A stretch of DNA of 64,000 bases from Actinoallomurus soli (GCF_024055715.1 NZ_JAMXMV010000003.1:248001-312000); one strand, 5' to 3'. Counted from the first letter of the stretch, positions 32,810 through 43,500 are shown. The notes: generated from the letters alone by a model not told the origin. Numbers and translations: made by a program.

Positions 32810-33660
32810 TGGACGTGATGACGCGGGAGCGGTTGACGGACGATGAGGTCAGGGACGCGCTGGCGGTCGCGGAGGCGGCCGCGGAGGCCGACGGCGTACG
32901 GCCGCTGGGCGAGAGCGCGCTGCTGCGGCTGCGGGACGGCGGTGGGGCGTTCCTCACGCGCGACGGGGGGACTCTCGCGGGGGTCGGCGTCCTGGACGGC
33001 GACGCGGGCGAGTTCGTGGTGCATCCGGGGTTCCGGCGGCGGGGACACGGCCGCGCCCTGGCGACGGCGCTGCTCGGGCAGGCCGGTTCGCTGCGGGTGT
33101 GGGCGCACGGGGAGCTTCCGGGTGCGGTGGCGCTGGCGGGTTCGCTGGGCTTCGAGCGGTTCCGGGCGCTGTGGAAGATGCGCCGTCCGCTCGACGCGTC
33201 GCTGCCGGAGGTGGCGTGGCCTGCGGGTGTGCGGCTGCGCACGTTCGAGGTGGGGGCGGACGAGGACGCGTGGGTGCGGGTGAACGCGCGGGCCTTCGCG
33301 GACCATCCGGAGCAGGGCGCCTGGACCCGCGCGGACCTGGAGCGGCGGGAGCGCGAGCCGTGGTTCTCCCCGGAGGGGTTCTTCCTGGCGGAGCGGGACG
33401 GCGAGCTGCTCGGCTTCCACTGGACCAAGGTGGAGGACGGCGTGGGCGAGGTGTACGTCGTGGGCGTCGACCCGTCCGCGCAGGGGCTGGGTCTGGGCCG
33501 GGCGCTGACCCTGACCGGCCTGCACCACCTGAGGTCGCTCGCCCTGCCGGAGGTCATCCTGTACGCCGACGAGGCGAACACCCCCGCCACCACCATGTAC
33601 GCGCGACTGGGCTTCGAGCACTTCGCCACCGACGCGATGTATCGCTCCCCCGCGCGCTGA
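32809..33660 (+). CDS. mshD: Mycothiol synthase MshD
   Basis: 283 residues. It acetylates Cys-GlcN-Ins with acetyl-CoA in the last step of mycothiol synthesis. Two GNAT domains are visible: the first with VVHPGFRRRGHGRALATALL, the second with VYVVGVDPSAQGLGLGRALT and the C-terminal YADEANTPATTMYARLGF. Those ends are typical of MshD. GTG 32809 is chosen because a leaderless-type -10 box precedes it. It lies just before the pst operon, as in other actinomycetes. Confidence 0.94.
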   Translation: MDVMTRERLTDDEVRDALAVAEAAAEADGVRPLGESALLRLRDGGGAFLTRDGGTLAGVGVLDGDAGEFVVHPGFRRRGHGRALATALLGQAGSLRVWAHGELPGAVALAGSLGFERFRALWKMRRPLDASLPEVAWPAGVRLRTFEVGADEDAWVRVNARAFADHPEQGAWTRADLERREREPWFSPEGFFLAERDGELLGFHWTKVEDGVGEVYVVGVDPSAQGLGLGRALTLTGLHHLRSLALPEVILYADEANTPATTMYARLGFEHFATDAMYRSPAR

Positions 33661-33773
33661 CCGTCCGCCCGCCGGCGCCACCCGTACGCTGACCGCCCGT
33701 TCGCCGGCACCGCTCGTCCGCCGGCGCCGCCCGCGCGCTGACCGCCGGCCCGCTGACCGCCCGCACGCGGGTG
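33655..33773. repeat. Degenerate GC-rich tandem repeats after mshD
   Basis: CGCTGACCG recurs at the mshD stop and several more times, with CGCCGGCGCC/CGCCGGCACC units between. With the PHO box this is what the 330-base stretch before pstS holds; I see no gene in it. Confidence 0.6.
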
Positions 33774-33851
33774 GCCACAGGGGCCGGCGGGGCCCGCCTC
33801 CTGGGGTGTTAACCGTACGGACGCCCTACAGAAGCGCTCATTTTCCGACAA

Positions 33852-33884
33852 GTCACCATCACGTTCATCTTCCGTTCACCTGGA
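33852..33884 (+). promoter_or_regulatory. PHO box upstream of pstS
   Basis: Three consecutive 11-base direct-repeat units: GTCACCATCAC, GTTCATCTTCC and GTTCACCTGGA. This matches the PhoP-binding PHO box of streptomycetes (GTTCACC repeats every 11 bases). It lies 108 bases before the pstS start and implies induction by phosphate starvation. Confidence 0.85.
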
Positions 33885-33991
33885 TCGGAGTGGCTGGTCA
33901 TCTCTCCTGCTTAGCGTCGGGACTCGACGGTGCCCCCCGACCGTGCGAACGCTCGGGGCCCCGCCCGACACTTACTTGAGGAGATACTTCG

Positions 33992-35092
33992 GTGATCAAC
34001 AGCACTCGGCTGGCCGCTCTTGGCGGCGTGGCCCTTGCGGGTGCGCTCGCGCTGACCGCGTGCGGTACGGACAACAACGGCAGCAAGGGCGCCAGCGGCG
34101 GCGGCACCGCCGCGAGCGGCGACTGCGTGAAGACGGCGGTGAACGCCGCCGGCTCGACGGCCCAGGCCAACGCGATCAGCGAGTGGACCAAGGGCTACCA
34201 GCAGAACTGCGCCGGAGCGAACCTCAACTACAACGCCAACGGTTCGGGCGCGGGCATCCAGGCGTTCACGCAGGGCCAGGTGGCCTTCGCCGGTTCGGAC
34301 TCGGCGCTCAAGCCGGAGGAGCACGGCCCGGCCGACCAGCGCTGCAAGGACGGCAAGGCCCTCGACCTGCCCATGGTGATCGGCCCGATCGCGGTCGTCT
34401 ACAACCTGAAGGGCGTCGACGGCCTGCAGCTGTCGCCGACCACCCTGGCGAGCATCTTCGCCGGCAAGATCAAGACCTGGGACGACGCGGCGATCAAGAA
34501 GGACAACCCGCAGGCGAAGCTCCCGAGCACCCCGATCAAGACGGTGCACCGCGCCGACGACTCGGGCACGACGGACAACTTCACCAAGTTCCTCACCGAC
34601 ACCGCGCCGGACATCTGGAAGTTCCCGGGCGGCAAGAAGTGGACCGCCCCGGGCGGCCAGGGCGCGACCAAGTCCGACGGCGTCTCCACGGTCGTGAAGC
34701 AGACCGACGGCGCGATCTCCTACACGGAGATGTCCTACGCGACCAACGGCAAGCTGCAGACCGCCAAGATCGGCAACGGCGCGAACCAGTTCGTCGAGCC
34801 CTCCCCCGAGACCGCGTCGCAGGGTGCGGCCGGCGCCCAGATCGTCGGCACCGGCAACGACCTGTCCCTCAAGGTCGACTACAAGACCAAGCAGGGTTAC
34901 CCGATCATCCTGTTCACGTACGAGATCGCCTGCGAGAAGGGTCTGCCCGACCAGCAGGCGAAGTTCGTCAAGTCCTACCTGACCTACACCTCCAGCCAGC
35001 AGGGCCAGTCGGTGCTCAGCGGCCTCGGCTACGCGCCGCTGCCCGACTCGATCCTCACCAAGGTCCAGGCCGCCGTTAAGGGCCTGTCCTGA
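33992..35092 (+). CDS. pstS: Phosphate-binding lipoprotein PstS
   Basis: 366 residues. Lipoprotein signal with lipobox LTAC (Cys24), then a Gly/Ser linker. The phosphate-binding regions are recognisable: AAGSTAQANAI, NANGSGAGIQAFTQGQVAF, GSDSALK and HRADDSGTTDNFTKFL. It captures phosphate for the PstCAB importer. GTG start with GAGGAG eight bases upstream. The PHO box lies upstream and a stable hairpin follows. Confidence 0.96.
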   Translation: MINSTRLAALGGVALAGALALTACGTDNNGSKGASGGGTAASGDCVKTAVNAAGSTAQANAISEWTKGYQQNCAGANLNYNANGSGAGIQAFTQGQVAFAGSDSALKPEEHGPADQRCKDGKALDLPMVIGPIAVVYNLKGVDGLQLSPTTLASIFAGKIKTWDDAAIKKDNPQAKLPSTPIKTVHRADDSGTTDNFTKFLTDTAPDIWKFPGGKKWTAPGGQGATKSDGVSTVVKQTDGAISYTEMSYATNGKLQTAKIGNGANQFVEPSPETASQGAAGAQIVGTGNDLSLKVDYKTKQGYPIILFTYEIACEKGLPDQQAKFVKSYLTYTSSQQGQSVLSGLGYAPLPDSILTKVQAAVKGLS

Positions 35093-35103
35093 CCGATAGG
35101 AGT

Positions 35104-35138
35104 ACCGAGCCGGTGCGGGAGACCCGTACCGGCTCGGT
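35104..35138 (+). terminator. Hairpin between pstS and pstC
   Basis: ACCGAGCCGGT and ACCGGCTCGGT form a perfect 11-bp stem, extended inward by GCGGG/CCCGT (one G-T pair). It probably lets most transcripts end after pstS, giving excess binding protein over the membrane complex. Confidence 0.75.
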
Positions 35139-35199
35139 CGCGTGCATGTGAAGAGACCTCTATGAACGACAGGGTGAGTCGGTGGGCATGGGAGGCAGG

Positions 35200-36177
35200 A
35201 TGACCAGCGAGACCCTTGAGCAGGGCGCGACCCGCGCTCTGGGCGGCAGAGCCCGCAAGATGAGTACCGGGCGCACGGGGGACCGGCTGTTCGGCCTCTC
35301 AGCGAAGGGCTCCGGCATCCTCCTGCTCGCGGTGATGGCGGCGATCGCGGTGTTCCTCATCGTGAAGGCGCTGCCGGCGTTGCGGGCGGACAAGGCCAAC
35401 TTCCTCACCTCGCAGGAGTGGAACCCCGACGCCGCGCAGTCGCGGTTCGGGATCGCCCAGCTGACCTTCGGCACCGTCCTGTCGTCGCTGCTGGCGCTGA
35501 TCCTGGCGACGCCCGTGGCGGTCGGGATCGCGCTGTTCATCGGGTTCTACGCGCCGAGGCGGCTCGCCGACGGGCTCGGGTACGTCGTCGACCTGCTCGC
35601 CGCGGTGCCCAGCATCGTGTACGGCCTGTGGGGCCTGCAGTTCTTCGTCCCGAAGATGAACGGCGTGGCGACCTTCCTGCACGACGACTTCGGCTGGATC
35701 CCGCTGTTCGGCGGGGACACGGTCGGCGGGCAGTGCATCCTGACCGCCTCGATCGTGCTGGCGATCATGATCCTGCCGATCATCTCGTCGATCACCCGCG
35801 AGGTCTTCCTGCAGGTGCCGCGGGCCAACGTCGAGGCCGCCCTCGCCCTCGGTGCGACGCGCTGGGAGGTCATCCGGATGGCGGTCCTGCCGTTCGGCCG
35901 CTCGGGCATGATCAGCGCCTCGATGCTCGGCCTCGGCCGGGCCCTGGGCGAGACGATCGCGGTCGCCCTGGTGCTGGGCACGGCCTCGGGCATCAGCCTG
36001 CACCTGCTGAAGCCGGGCGGTAACACCTTCGCCGCCAACATCGCCAACACGTTCGCGATGGCCGGGAAGATCGGGCAGAGCGCGCTCATCGCCTCCGGCC
36101 TGGTGCTCTTCGTCATCACCCTTCTCGTGAACATGGCCGCCCGCGCGGTCATCGCCCGCCGCAAGGAGTTCGTGTGA
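35200..36177 (+). CDS. pstC: Phosphate ABC transporter permease PstC
   Basis: 325 residues from ATG 35200 (GGGAGG four bases upstream); GTG 35182 is possible. Six membrane helices; the EAA-type loop EAALALGATRWEVIRMAVLP is where PstB docks, and GLGRALGETIAVALVLG is the conserved permease motif. It overlaps pstA by GTGA. Confidence 0.95.
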   Translation: MTSETLEQGATRALGGRARKMSTGRTGDRLFGLSAKGSGILLLAVMAAIAVFLIVKALPALRADKANFLTSQEWNPDAAQSRFGIAQLTFGTVLSSLLALILATPVAVGIALFIGFYAPRRLADGLGYVVDLLAAVPSIVYGLWGLQFFVPKMNGVATFLHDDFGWIPLFGGDTVGGQCILTASIVLAIMILPIISSITREVFLQVPRANVEAALALGATRWEVIRMAVLPFGRSGMISASMLGLGRALGETIAVALVLGTASGISLHLLKPGGNTFAANIANTFAMAGKIGQSALIASGLVLFVITLLVNMAARAVIARRKEFV

Positions 36178-37052
36178 GCACCGTGAACCTCGCCGGCCCG
36201 TCCGGTCTTCGCAAGTTCAAGGACAAGCTCGCCCTCGTCCTGGTCTGCGCCGCCTTCGCGCTGGCCGTCATCCCGCTGGTGACGCTGCTGTACACGGTGA
36301 TCAAGAACGGCGCGAAGCGGTTCGACATGGAGTTCTTCACCCACTCCATGAACGCCATCGGCGGCCGCGACGCGGGCGGCGGCGCGTACCACGCGATCAT
36401 CGGCACGATCGAGCAGGTCGGCCTGGCGAGCGTGATCTCGATCCCCATCGGCGTGCTCACCGCCATCTACCTCGTCGAGTACGGCGGCGGCGGCCGGCTG
36501 GCGCGGGTCGTGACGTTCTTCGTCGACGTCATGACGGGCGTGCCCTCGATCGTGTCGGGCCTGTTCGTGTTCGCGTTCTGGATCGCGCTGCTCGGCTTCG
36601 AGTACATGGGTTTCGCCGGCTCGCTGGCCCTGTCGGTGCTGATGCTGCCGACGGTCGTCCGGGCCGCCGAGGAGATGCTCAAGCTCGTCCCGAACGACCT
36701 GCGCGAGGCGTCGTACGCGCTCGGCGTGCCGCGCTGGCGGACGATCTGCTTCGTCGTCCTGCCGACGGCCTTCACCGGCATCATCACCGGCGTCATGCTG
36801 GCCGTCGCCCGCGTCATGGGCGAGACCGCGCCGCTGCTGATGACGGTGTTCGTCACCACGGCGATCAACAACGACCCGTTCAAGGGCCCGCAGATGTCGC
36901 TGCCGCTGTTCGTCTGGGACCAGGCGCAGCTGCCGCAGCAGGTCGCCATCGACCGGGCGTGGGCCGGCGCGCTCACGCTGATCCTCTTCGTCATGCTGCT
37001 GAACCTCGCGGCGCGCCTCATCGCCCGCCTGCGCAAGCCCGTATCCCGATAG
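36174..37052 (+). CDS. pstA: Phosphate ABC transporter permease PstA
   Basis: 292 residues, GTG start overlapping the pstC stop (GTGA) with AAGGAG upstream. Six membrane helices; the coupling loop [20 protein letters not shown] and the motif [12 protein letters not shown] are typical. Forms the channel with PstC. Confidence 0.95.
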   Translation: MSTVNLAGPSGLRKFKDKLALVLVCAAFALAVIPLVTLLYTVIKNGAKRFDMEFFTHSMNAIGGRDAGGGAYHAIIGTIEQVGLASVISIPIGVLTAIYLVEYGGGGRLARVVTFFVDVMTGVPSIVSGLFVFAFWIALLGFEYMGFAGSLALSVLMLPTVVRAAEEMLKLVPNDLREASYALGVPRWRTICFVVLPTAFTGIITGVMLAVARVMGETAPLLMTVFVTTAINNDPFKGPQMSLPLFVWDQAQLPQQVAIDRAWAGALTLILFVMLLNLAARLIARLRKPVSR

Positions 37053-37065
37053 GAGAACTCCCCCC

Positions 37066-37842
37066 ATGGCCAAGCGGATCGAGGTCTCCGGGCTGAACGC
37101 CTACTACGGCAAGACCCGGGCCATCGAGGACATCTCGATGACGATCGAACCGCGCTCGGTGACCGCGTTCATCGGCCCCTCCGGGTGCGGCAAGTCGACG
37201 TTCCTGCGGACCCTCAACCGGATGCACGAGGTGATCCCGGGCGCGCGGGTCGAGGGCAAGGTGCTCCTCGACGAGACGGACCTGTACGGGCCGGGCGTCG
37301 ACCCCGTCGCCGTACGGCGGGTGGTCGGCATGGTCTTCCAGCGGCCGAACCCGTTCCCCACGATGTCGATCTACGAGAACGTCGTCGCGGGCCTGAAGCT
37401 CAACGGCGTTCGCCGTAAGGCGCAGCTCGACGAGATCGTGGAGAAGTCCCTGCGCGGGGCGAACCTCTGGAACGAGGTCAAGGATCGGTTGGGCCGCCCG
37501 GGGGCCGGCCTGTCCGGTGGTCAGCAGCAGCGCCTGTGCATCGCCCGCGCCATCGCGGTGGAGCCGCAGGTGCTGCTGATGGACGAGCCCTGCTCGGCGC
37601 TGGACCCGATCTCCACGCTGGCGGTCGAGGACCTGATCGCCGGCCTGAAGGACCAGTACACGATCGTCATCGTCACCCACAACATGCAGCAGGCCGCGCG
37701 GGTGAGCGACCGTACGGCCTTCTTCAACCTCGCGGGGCCGGGCAAGCCGGGCCGGATGGTGGAGATCGACGACACCAACAAGATCTTCACGAACCCGGGC
37801 GAGAAGGCCACGGAGGACTACATCACCGGCCGCTTCGGCTGA
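37066..37842 (+). CDS. pstB: Phosphate ABC transporter ATPase PstB
   Basis: 258 residues. Walker [10 protein letters not shown] at 37-45, Q-loop [16 protein letters not shown], signature LSGGQQQR and Walker [13 protein letters not shown], all intact. Thirteen bases after pstA with AGGAG upstream. The operon carries no phoU; the DUF47 gene at 39007 belongs to pit instead. Confidence 0.96.
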   Translation: MAKRIEVSGLNAYYGKTRAIEDISMTIEPRSVTAFIGPSGCGKSTFLRTLNRMHEVIPGARVEGKVLLDETDLYGPGVDPVAVRRVVGMVFQRPNPFPTMSIYENVVAGLKLNGVRRKAQLDEIVEKSLRGANLWNEVKDRLGRPGAGLSGGQQQRLCIARAIAVEPQVLLMDEPCSALDPISTLAVEDLIAGLKDQYTIVIVTHNMQQAARVSDRTAFFNLAGPGKPGRMVEIDDTNKIFTNPGEKATEDYITGRFG

Positions 37843-37854
37843 TGCGCGAACGGC

Positions 37855-37890
37855 GCGGGGCGGGGTCGCCCTACGGCCACCCCGCCCCGC
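37855..37890. terminator. Bidirectional terminator between pstB and pit
   Basis: GCGGGGCGGGGT (37855-37866) and ACCCCGCCCCGC (37879-37890), a perfect 12-bp stem between convergent genes. Confidence 0.75.
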
Positions 37891-37928
37891 TGTCCATTGG
37901 CCCGTTCCACGAACGGGTCACGCGGACC

Positions 37929-38927
37929 TCAGCCGAACAGGTGCATGATCCAGTACGCGATCGCGGCGACGATGCCCGCCGCCGGAATGGTGAGGATCCA
38001 GGCGACCACGATGTTGCCCGCGACGCCCCAGCGGACCGCCGAGAGCCGCTTGGTCGACCCGACGCCCATGATGGCCGCGGTGATCGTGTGAGTCGTGGAC
38101 ACCGGCGCCTGCCAGATGAACGCCGTCGCGTACAGGACGCTGGCCGCGGTGGCCTCGGCGGCGAAGCCCTTCGGCGGATCGAGCTCGATGACCCTGCGGC
38201 CCAGGGTCCGCATGATCCGCCAGCCGCCGGCGTACGTCCCGTACGACAGCACCGCCGCGCACACGAGGATCACCCAGACCGGGACGTGCGAGTCGGCGGC
38301 CGACTGGTACCCGGTCGTGACCAGCGCGAGCACGATGATGCCCATCGTCTTCTGGGCGTCCTGCAGGCCGTGGCCGAGGGCCATCGCCGCCGCGGACAGC
38401 GACTGCGCGATGCGGAACCGGCGCCCGACCTTGCTGGGGTTGGAGTTACGGAAGATCCACAGCATCACGACCATCACCAGATAGCCGAGGACCAGGCCGA
38501 TCAGCGGCGACACCACCATCCACAGGACGACCTTGTAGATGACGCCGTGCCACAGCACTTTGGTGGACGCCGCGAGGGCCGCCCCGACCAGCCCGCCGAC
38601 CAGCCCGTGGGTGGACGAGGAGGGCAGGCCGAAGTACCAGGTGATGAGGTTCCACACGATCGCGCCGATCAGCGCGGCCGCGACGATCGACAGGCCGTGC
38701 ATGTCCTTCGGCGGATCGATGATGCCGCTGCCGACCGTCTTGGCGACCCCGGTGCCGAGGAACGCCCCGACGAGGTTCATGACGGCGGCCATGGCCAGGG
38801 CGGCCCGTGGGGTGAGCGCCCTGGTGGAGACCGAGGTGGCGATCGCGTTGGCGGCGTCGTGGAAACCGTTGGTGTAGTTGAAGAACAGCGCGATGCCCAC
38901 GACGACGATGAGGGCCGTCAACTCCAC
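37929..38927 (-). CDS. pit: Low-affinity inorganic phosphate transporter Pit
   Basis: 332 residues, PiT family. Signature motifs in the two inverted halves are FNYTNGFHDAANAIATSVST and FIWQAPVSTTHTITAAIMG, plus PSSSTHGLVGGLVGAAL. About ten membrane helices. GTG 38927 is chosen because GAAGGGAAC lies upstream and family members start here. It follows the DUF47 gene on the same strand, the common pit-accessory pairing. Confidence 0.94.
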   Translation of the reverse strand: MELTALIVVVGIALFFNYTNGFHDAANAIATSVSTRALTPRAALAMAAVMNLVGAFLGTGVAKTVGSGIIDPPKDMHGLSIVAAALIGAIVWNLITWYFGLPSSSTHGLVGGLVGAALAASTKVLWHGVIYKVVLWMVVSPLIGLVLGYLVMVVMLWIFRNSNPSKVGRRFRIAQSLSAAAMALGHGLQDAQKTMGIIVLALVTTGYQSAADSHVPVWVILVCAAVLSYGTYAGGWRIMRTLGRRVIELDPPKGFAAEATAASVLYATAFIWQAPVSTTHTITAAIMGVGSTKRLSAVRWGVAGNIVVAWILTIPAAGIVAAIAYWIMHLFG

Positions 38928-39006
38928 GGCGACGTTCCCTTCCCCGCAGCGGACCGCGGACATCGGATCGCGGACATGGCGAACACACGCGTCGGCGACA
39001 CGGAGA

Positions 39007-39624
39007 TCACGATTCCTTGACCGCGATCGTCTCGACGATGTTGGCGACGTGCTCGAACGCGTCCGCGGCGGCCTCGAGCTGGTCGATGACCTCCTTGAGC
39101 TTCAAGACGGTCAGCGCGTCGTAGTCACCGCCGAACAACTCCGCCAGCAGGCGCCGGTAGATCTGGTCGCCCTGGTTCTCGAGCCGGTTGATCTCGATCC
39201 AGTACTCGCTCAGATCCCGGAGTCCGCGAAGCCGCGGCATGGTCTCCGCGGTCAGCTCGGCCGCCCGCTCCAGCACCTCGACCTGGGCCACGACGTCACG
39301 GGGCAGCTCGTCGAGCTTGTAGAGCAGGACGAGGTCGGCCGCCGCCTCCATGAAGTCCATGACGTCGTCGAGCGTGGACGCGAGCCGGTAGATGTCCTCC
39401 CGGTCGAAGGGCGTGATGAAGCTCTCGTTGAGCCTCCGCATGATCGCGTGAGTGAACTCGTCGCCTGCGTGCTCGCAGGCGCGCATCTTCTCCGCGATCC
39501 CCTCACGGTCGGCCCCGTCGCCTATCAGCTCCACGAGCAGCCGGGCACCCGTCACCAAGTTGTTGGCGGAGTCCGCGAACATGTCGTAGTAGCTGTCCTC
39601 ACGCGGGGTGAGTCGGAATCGCAC
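39007..39624 (-). CDS. DUF47 (PhoU-like) Pit accessory protein
   Basis: 205 residues, all-helical, PhoU-like. It begins RFRLTPREDSYYDMFADSA, with conserved EHAGDEFTHAIMRRLNESFI and PFDREDIYRLASTLDDVMDF, which carry metal-binding acidic residues. GTG 39624 with AGGAG six bases upstream. It lies 79 bases before pit and probably regulates or stabilises it. Confidence 0.92.
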   Translation of the reverse strand: MRFRLTPREDSYYDMFADSANNLVTGARLLVELIGDGADREGIAEKMRACEHAGDEFTHAIMRRLNESFITPFDREDIYRLASTLDDVMDFMEAAADLVLLYKLDELPRDVVAQVEVLERAAELTAETMPRLRGLRDLSEYWIEINRLENQGDQIYRRLLAELFGGDYDALTVLKLKEVIDQLEAAADAFEHVANIVETIAVKES

Positions 39625-39816
39625 GTCCTTCTCCTGAAGTGCGGGAACAGTCCGCAGAGGATGGTACGGCTTACCAGGGGGAAAGCGAACCTTCGCCCCC
39701 CTGTTACTTACCGCAACAAGTCTCCCGCGATCGGCTCGGTCACGGCCGCCCGCCTCGGCTGCGGGGGTCGGTTCGTCCCTGCCCCGGGGCGGGAACCTCA
39801 AACGATCACTTGGGCG

Positions 39817-39847
39817 TCTACCCCTAGGGGGTATACAGTGGCCGGTA
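39817..39847 (+). promoter_or_regulatory. CsoR-type operator and leaderless promoter
   Basis: CCCCTAGGGG (39821-39830) lies within TACCCCTAGGGGGTATA, a G-tract palindrome of the CsoR operator type. It abuts TACAGT (39834-39839), seven bases before the ATG at 39847. Bound repressor would cover the promoter. Confidence 0.75.
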
Positions 39848-40128
39848 TGCACGGGTACGCGAAGGACAAAGACGCCTACCTCGTTCGGCTGCGCCGGATC
39901 GAGGGCCAGGTGCGGGGCCTGCAGCGGATGGTAGCCGAGGATGAGTACTGCATCGACGTCCTCACCCAGGTCTCGGCCGTCACCCGCGCCCTGCAGTCCG
40001 TCGCGCTGGGGCTGTTGGAGGACCACCTCGGCCACTGCGTCGCCCAAGCCGTCGCCGAGGGCGGCCCCGCGGCCGAGGAGAAGGTCAAGGAGGCCTCGGC
40101 GGCCATCGCACGCCTCGTGAAGTCCTGA
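39847..40128 (+). CDS. csoR: CsoR-family copper-sensing repressor
   Basis: 93 residues, all-helical CsoR/RcnR fold. The Cu(I) ligands Cys35, His60 and Cys64 (DEYCIDVL, EDHLGHC) are present with the usual spacing. It begins YLVRLRRIEGQVRGLQRM, typical of the family. It probably represses itself through the palindrome overlapping its own promoter. No copper transporter or chaperone gene is next to it. Confidence 0.93.
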   Translation: MHGYAKDKDAYLVRLRRIEGQVRGLQRMVAEDEYCIDVLTQVSAVTRALQSVALGLLEDHLGHCVAQAVAEGGPAAEEKVKEASAAIARLVKS

Positions 40129-40282
40129 GCCCGGCGCGTCCGGCAAGCCGATCGGCGAGATGATCCGTCGCGCGGCGATGCTTACGCGGCGATGATCGGT
40201 ACGGGGGCGGTGAACCGGTCGGCGTGGAGCCGATCGGTGGGGAGCCGGTCGGCGCATCCCCGCGTGCGCCGACCTCACGTCG

Positions 40283-40444
40283 TTACGACCGTGGCGAGTG
40301 GCCGATCCCGAGCACCATGTCGATCTCATCGGTCGTCAACGGCCGATCCGCCGTCGCGACAGCGCTGAGCATCTCCGAGTACAGCTCGATCTCATCCAAC
40401 GCGACCCGGTCGTGGACGCGCATATCGAGGTTCGACTGGCGCAC
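40283..40444 (-). CDS. Small conserved actinomycete protein
   Basis: 53 residues from GTG 40444 (GGAGG seven bases upstream). Reads MRQSNLDMRVHDRVALDEIE, then a short helix and PLTTDEIDMVLGIG. It recalls short proteins seen in other actinomycetes, but I know no function. No cysteines, no membrane segment. It lies 124 bases from the end of the AAA+ giant, on the same strand. Confidence 0.6.
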   Translation of the reverse strand: MRQSNLDMRVHDRVALDEIELYSEMLSAVATADRPLTTDEIDMVLGIGHSPRS

Positions 40445-40568
40445 CGCGTCCACCTCCGTTCGTCCCCACACCTGTGGAAAAGGCTACGCGCCCGACCCGC
40501 CGGCGCACATGACCCAAGAGGGCCATTCGGCGGCCACCCGCCGAGGTGAGGCCGGGGGCCACCTCGGA

Positions 40569-43500
40569 CTACCGCCCCGTACGCTCCTGGTGGAGGCTCT
40601 GCAGCAGCCGTTCGGCGGGCGACTCGGGCAGGTCACGGACGGTGAGACGGGCCACGGTCGCCGCGTCGACCCGCGCCCCCGCCAGGCGCGCCGCCTGCCG
40701 CGCGACGATCGCGTCGAACAGCCGGCGCACCGTCTCGGCGAACGCGAAACTCCGCGACGCGCGCATCTCTCCGAACCTCCCCAGCAGCTCGACGCGCAGC
40801 TCCTCGTCCAGCAGGTAGAGCTCGCGCTCGGCGAACCGGGAGAACAACTGCACGAGCTGACGGTCGGTCGGCTCGGGGAACTCCACGATCGCCCCGAACT
40901 CCGCCCGGAACTCGGGATTCGCGAGCAGGAACCCGTCCATCTCGCCCGGCTCACTCGAACAGATCACCACGAACTCGTCACGGCGGACGTCCATCCGCCG
41001 GAGCAGCGCCGCGACCGCTCCGGACATCCGGTCGAACAGGGAGGCGTTCTCGATCAGCAAGACGCCTCCGGCCGCACGGTCCACCTGCGCCGCGACCTGG
41101 GCCTCCACGTCGTCGTCGGCGAGGTCGCGCGCGTCGCACACCACCACCTGGCCCGAGTCGAGGAGGCCCAGCGCGGCGTACGCGCCGCCGACCAGCCCCG
41201 CGACCGTACGCTTCCCGGTGCCCGGGCGCCCCAGGAAGATCAAATGGCGACTCGGATCACCGGACGGCGACCTCTGGCCTGCGCGTTCGGCGGCGGCGAG
41301 CCGCGCCTCGGCGACCAGGCCGCCGATGGTCTCCTTCACCTCGTCGAGCCCGATCATCTGGTCCAGCGTGCGCAGGAAGCCGTCGACGTCCCCCGGTGCG
41401 CGCAGGGCCGGCTCGATCTCCTCGGCCACGCCGGTGAAGTCCTCCGGCGTCAGGACCAGCCGATCCCGGGGCACCCCGAACCGGTCGGTGTGCCGCGTGA
41501 CCGCACGGTCGAGGTACGCCTCGACGAGACGCGCGTTCACCAGGTCGCCGTACCCGGTCAGTCTCGGCAGGTCGGCCTTGAGGGTCTGCAGGGCGGGCGC
41601 GTTGACCGTCACGCGGCGCTCGTCCGCCAGCACGTGGACGAGCGCGAGCCGGGTCTCCGCGTCGTCCAGGTCCGGCAGCCGGAACACCCGGAACACCTCG
41701 GCCAGCTCCGGGAAGTCGCTCTTCAGCCGGTCGTACGCCCCCGGTTCGCAGGTCGCGATGAGCGCGGCCGCACCCGCCGCGCCCTCGCGAGAGCGGATCA
41801 CGGCCGCCGCGACCGCCGCCGGTTCGGCCGCCCGCCGCAGGGCCGCGTCGATCCACTCCAGCAGCAGCGGCGCGCCGCCTCTCAGGGCCGCGTCCAGCGT
41901 CTCGGCCGTGTGACCGGCCTCCGTGCCGTCCACCGTACGGACGGCGCCGTCGCCCGTCCCCGCGCCGGCGAGCGTACGGGCGAGGAGCCGGGCGAACCGG
42001 CGCTGCCCGCTGTGCGGGGCGCCGACGACGAGGAGGGCGGGGGCCGTCTCCTCGCCGGAGGACGCGCGGCGATGCACGTCATCGAGGAGCCGGGCGAGGT
42101 CATCGGCGCCCGAGACGAACCGGATCCCGAACCGCTCGGTCACCTCCGGCAGGGCCGACCCGGCGGGCGGTGGCTCGATCTCGCCCACCGGACGGCCGGG
42201 CATGGGCGCGCCCAGGAGGTCGCCCATCATCGTCTGCGACATGATCCGCGTGCCCGGCCGCTCCGGCTGGTCTCCCGGGGCCCGGGTGCCCGGAGCCTCG
42301 CCGAGGACCCGGGTGCGCGGAGGTCCGGGCACCCGCGTCGGCGGCACGGGCGCGGGAGGCGACGGAGGCCCGGCCGGCGAGGGCGGCGCAGGAGGCACAG
42401 GAGGCGCGGGCAACCCGGACGCCCCCGGATGACCGGACTGCGCGAACACCCCCGGAAGTCCGGGCTGCGCGGATGGCCCTGAAGGACCGGGCAACGCGAA
42501 CGGCCCCGGATGACCGGGCTGCGCAGATGCCCCCGGATGACCGGGCAACGCAGATGGCCCCGAGAATCCGGGCTGCCCGGAGGCCCCCGGCGGTAGGGGA
42601 GGGCCGCCGGGCAGGAGCGGCGCGGACTGCGCCGAAGGGCCGGGCGGCGAAGCCGACACCGAAACGCCCGGCTGCGGGCCCGGAACCGGCGCCCAGCCGT
42701 CCGCCCGGGTACCGTCCGCCAACGGATCGACGTACGTGGCGTCGGCCGGCGCCATCGGTGGCGGGTCCAGCATCGTGACCTCGTCCGCCCCTGGCTCCGC
42801 CCCTCCCCCATGCGCGGACTTCGGTTCGGCGGACGGGTGCCAGGCTCGCGTGGTGGGCGACGCTTCGCCCGACGCGGGCCCCGGCGCCGCGTTCGCCGGG
42901 ACGTCCCGCGAGGCGTCCGATGGGGCGTCCGGCCAGGCGGCCGACGCGGCGTTCGCCAGGGCGTCCCACAAGACATCCCGCGATGCCTCCGACGGGGCCT
43001 CCGCCTGAACATCCCGCGATGCCTCCGACGGGGCGTTCGCCCGGGCATCCCGCGGGTCATCCGACGCGGCATTCGCCGATTCGTCCCGCGAGGCATCCGA
43101 CGCCGCGTCTCGGGAGCCATCCGACGCCGCGTTCGGCGAGACGTTCCGCGGGTCATCCGACCCGGCATTCGCCGATTCGTCCCGGGAGCCATCCGACGCG
43201 GCGCCCGGCCAGGCGTCCCACGCGTCGTGCTCGACCCGCGTCGCGAACAGGTCGTCCTGCTCCGAGCCGCCGTCCGTCTCCATCCCGGAACTTACGGCGG
43301 GAGACACGTCACCCGGCGACGAGCCCGATGGGACGTCCGACGGAACATCGGGCGCGACGTTCCGTGCGGCGTCCTGGGAGCCGTCCGACGCGGCGTTCGC
43401 CGGGGCATCCCGCGAGACGTCCGACGGGACGTCCGGCGATGCGTCCGGCGGGGCGTCTGGCGGGACGTTCCGCGCGGCGTCACGGGGAACGTTCGGCGCA

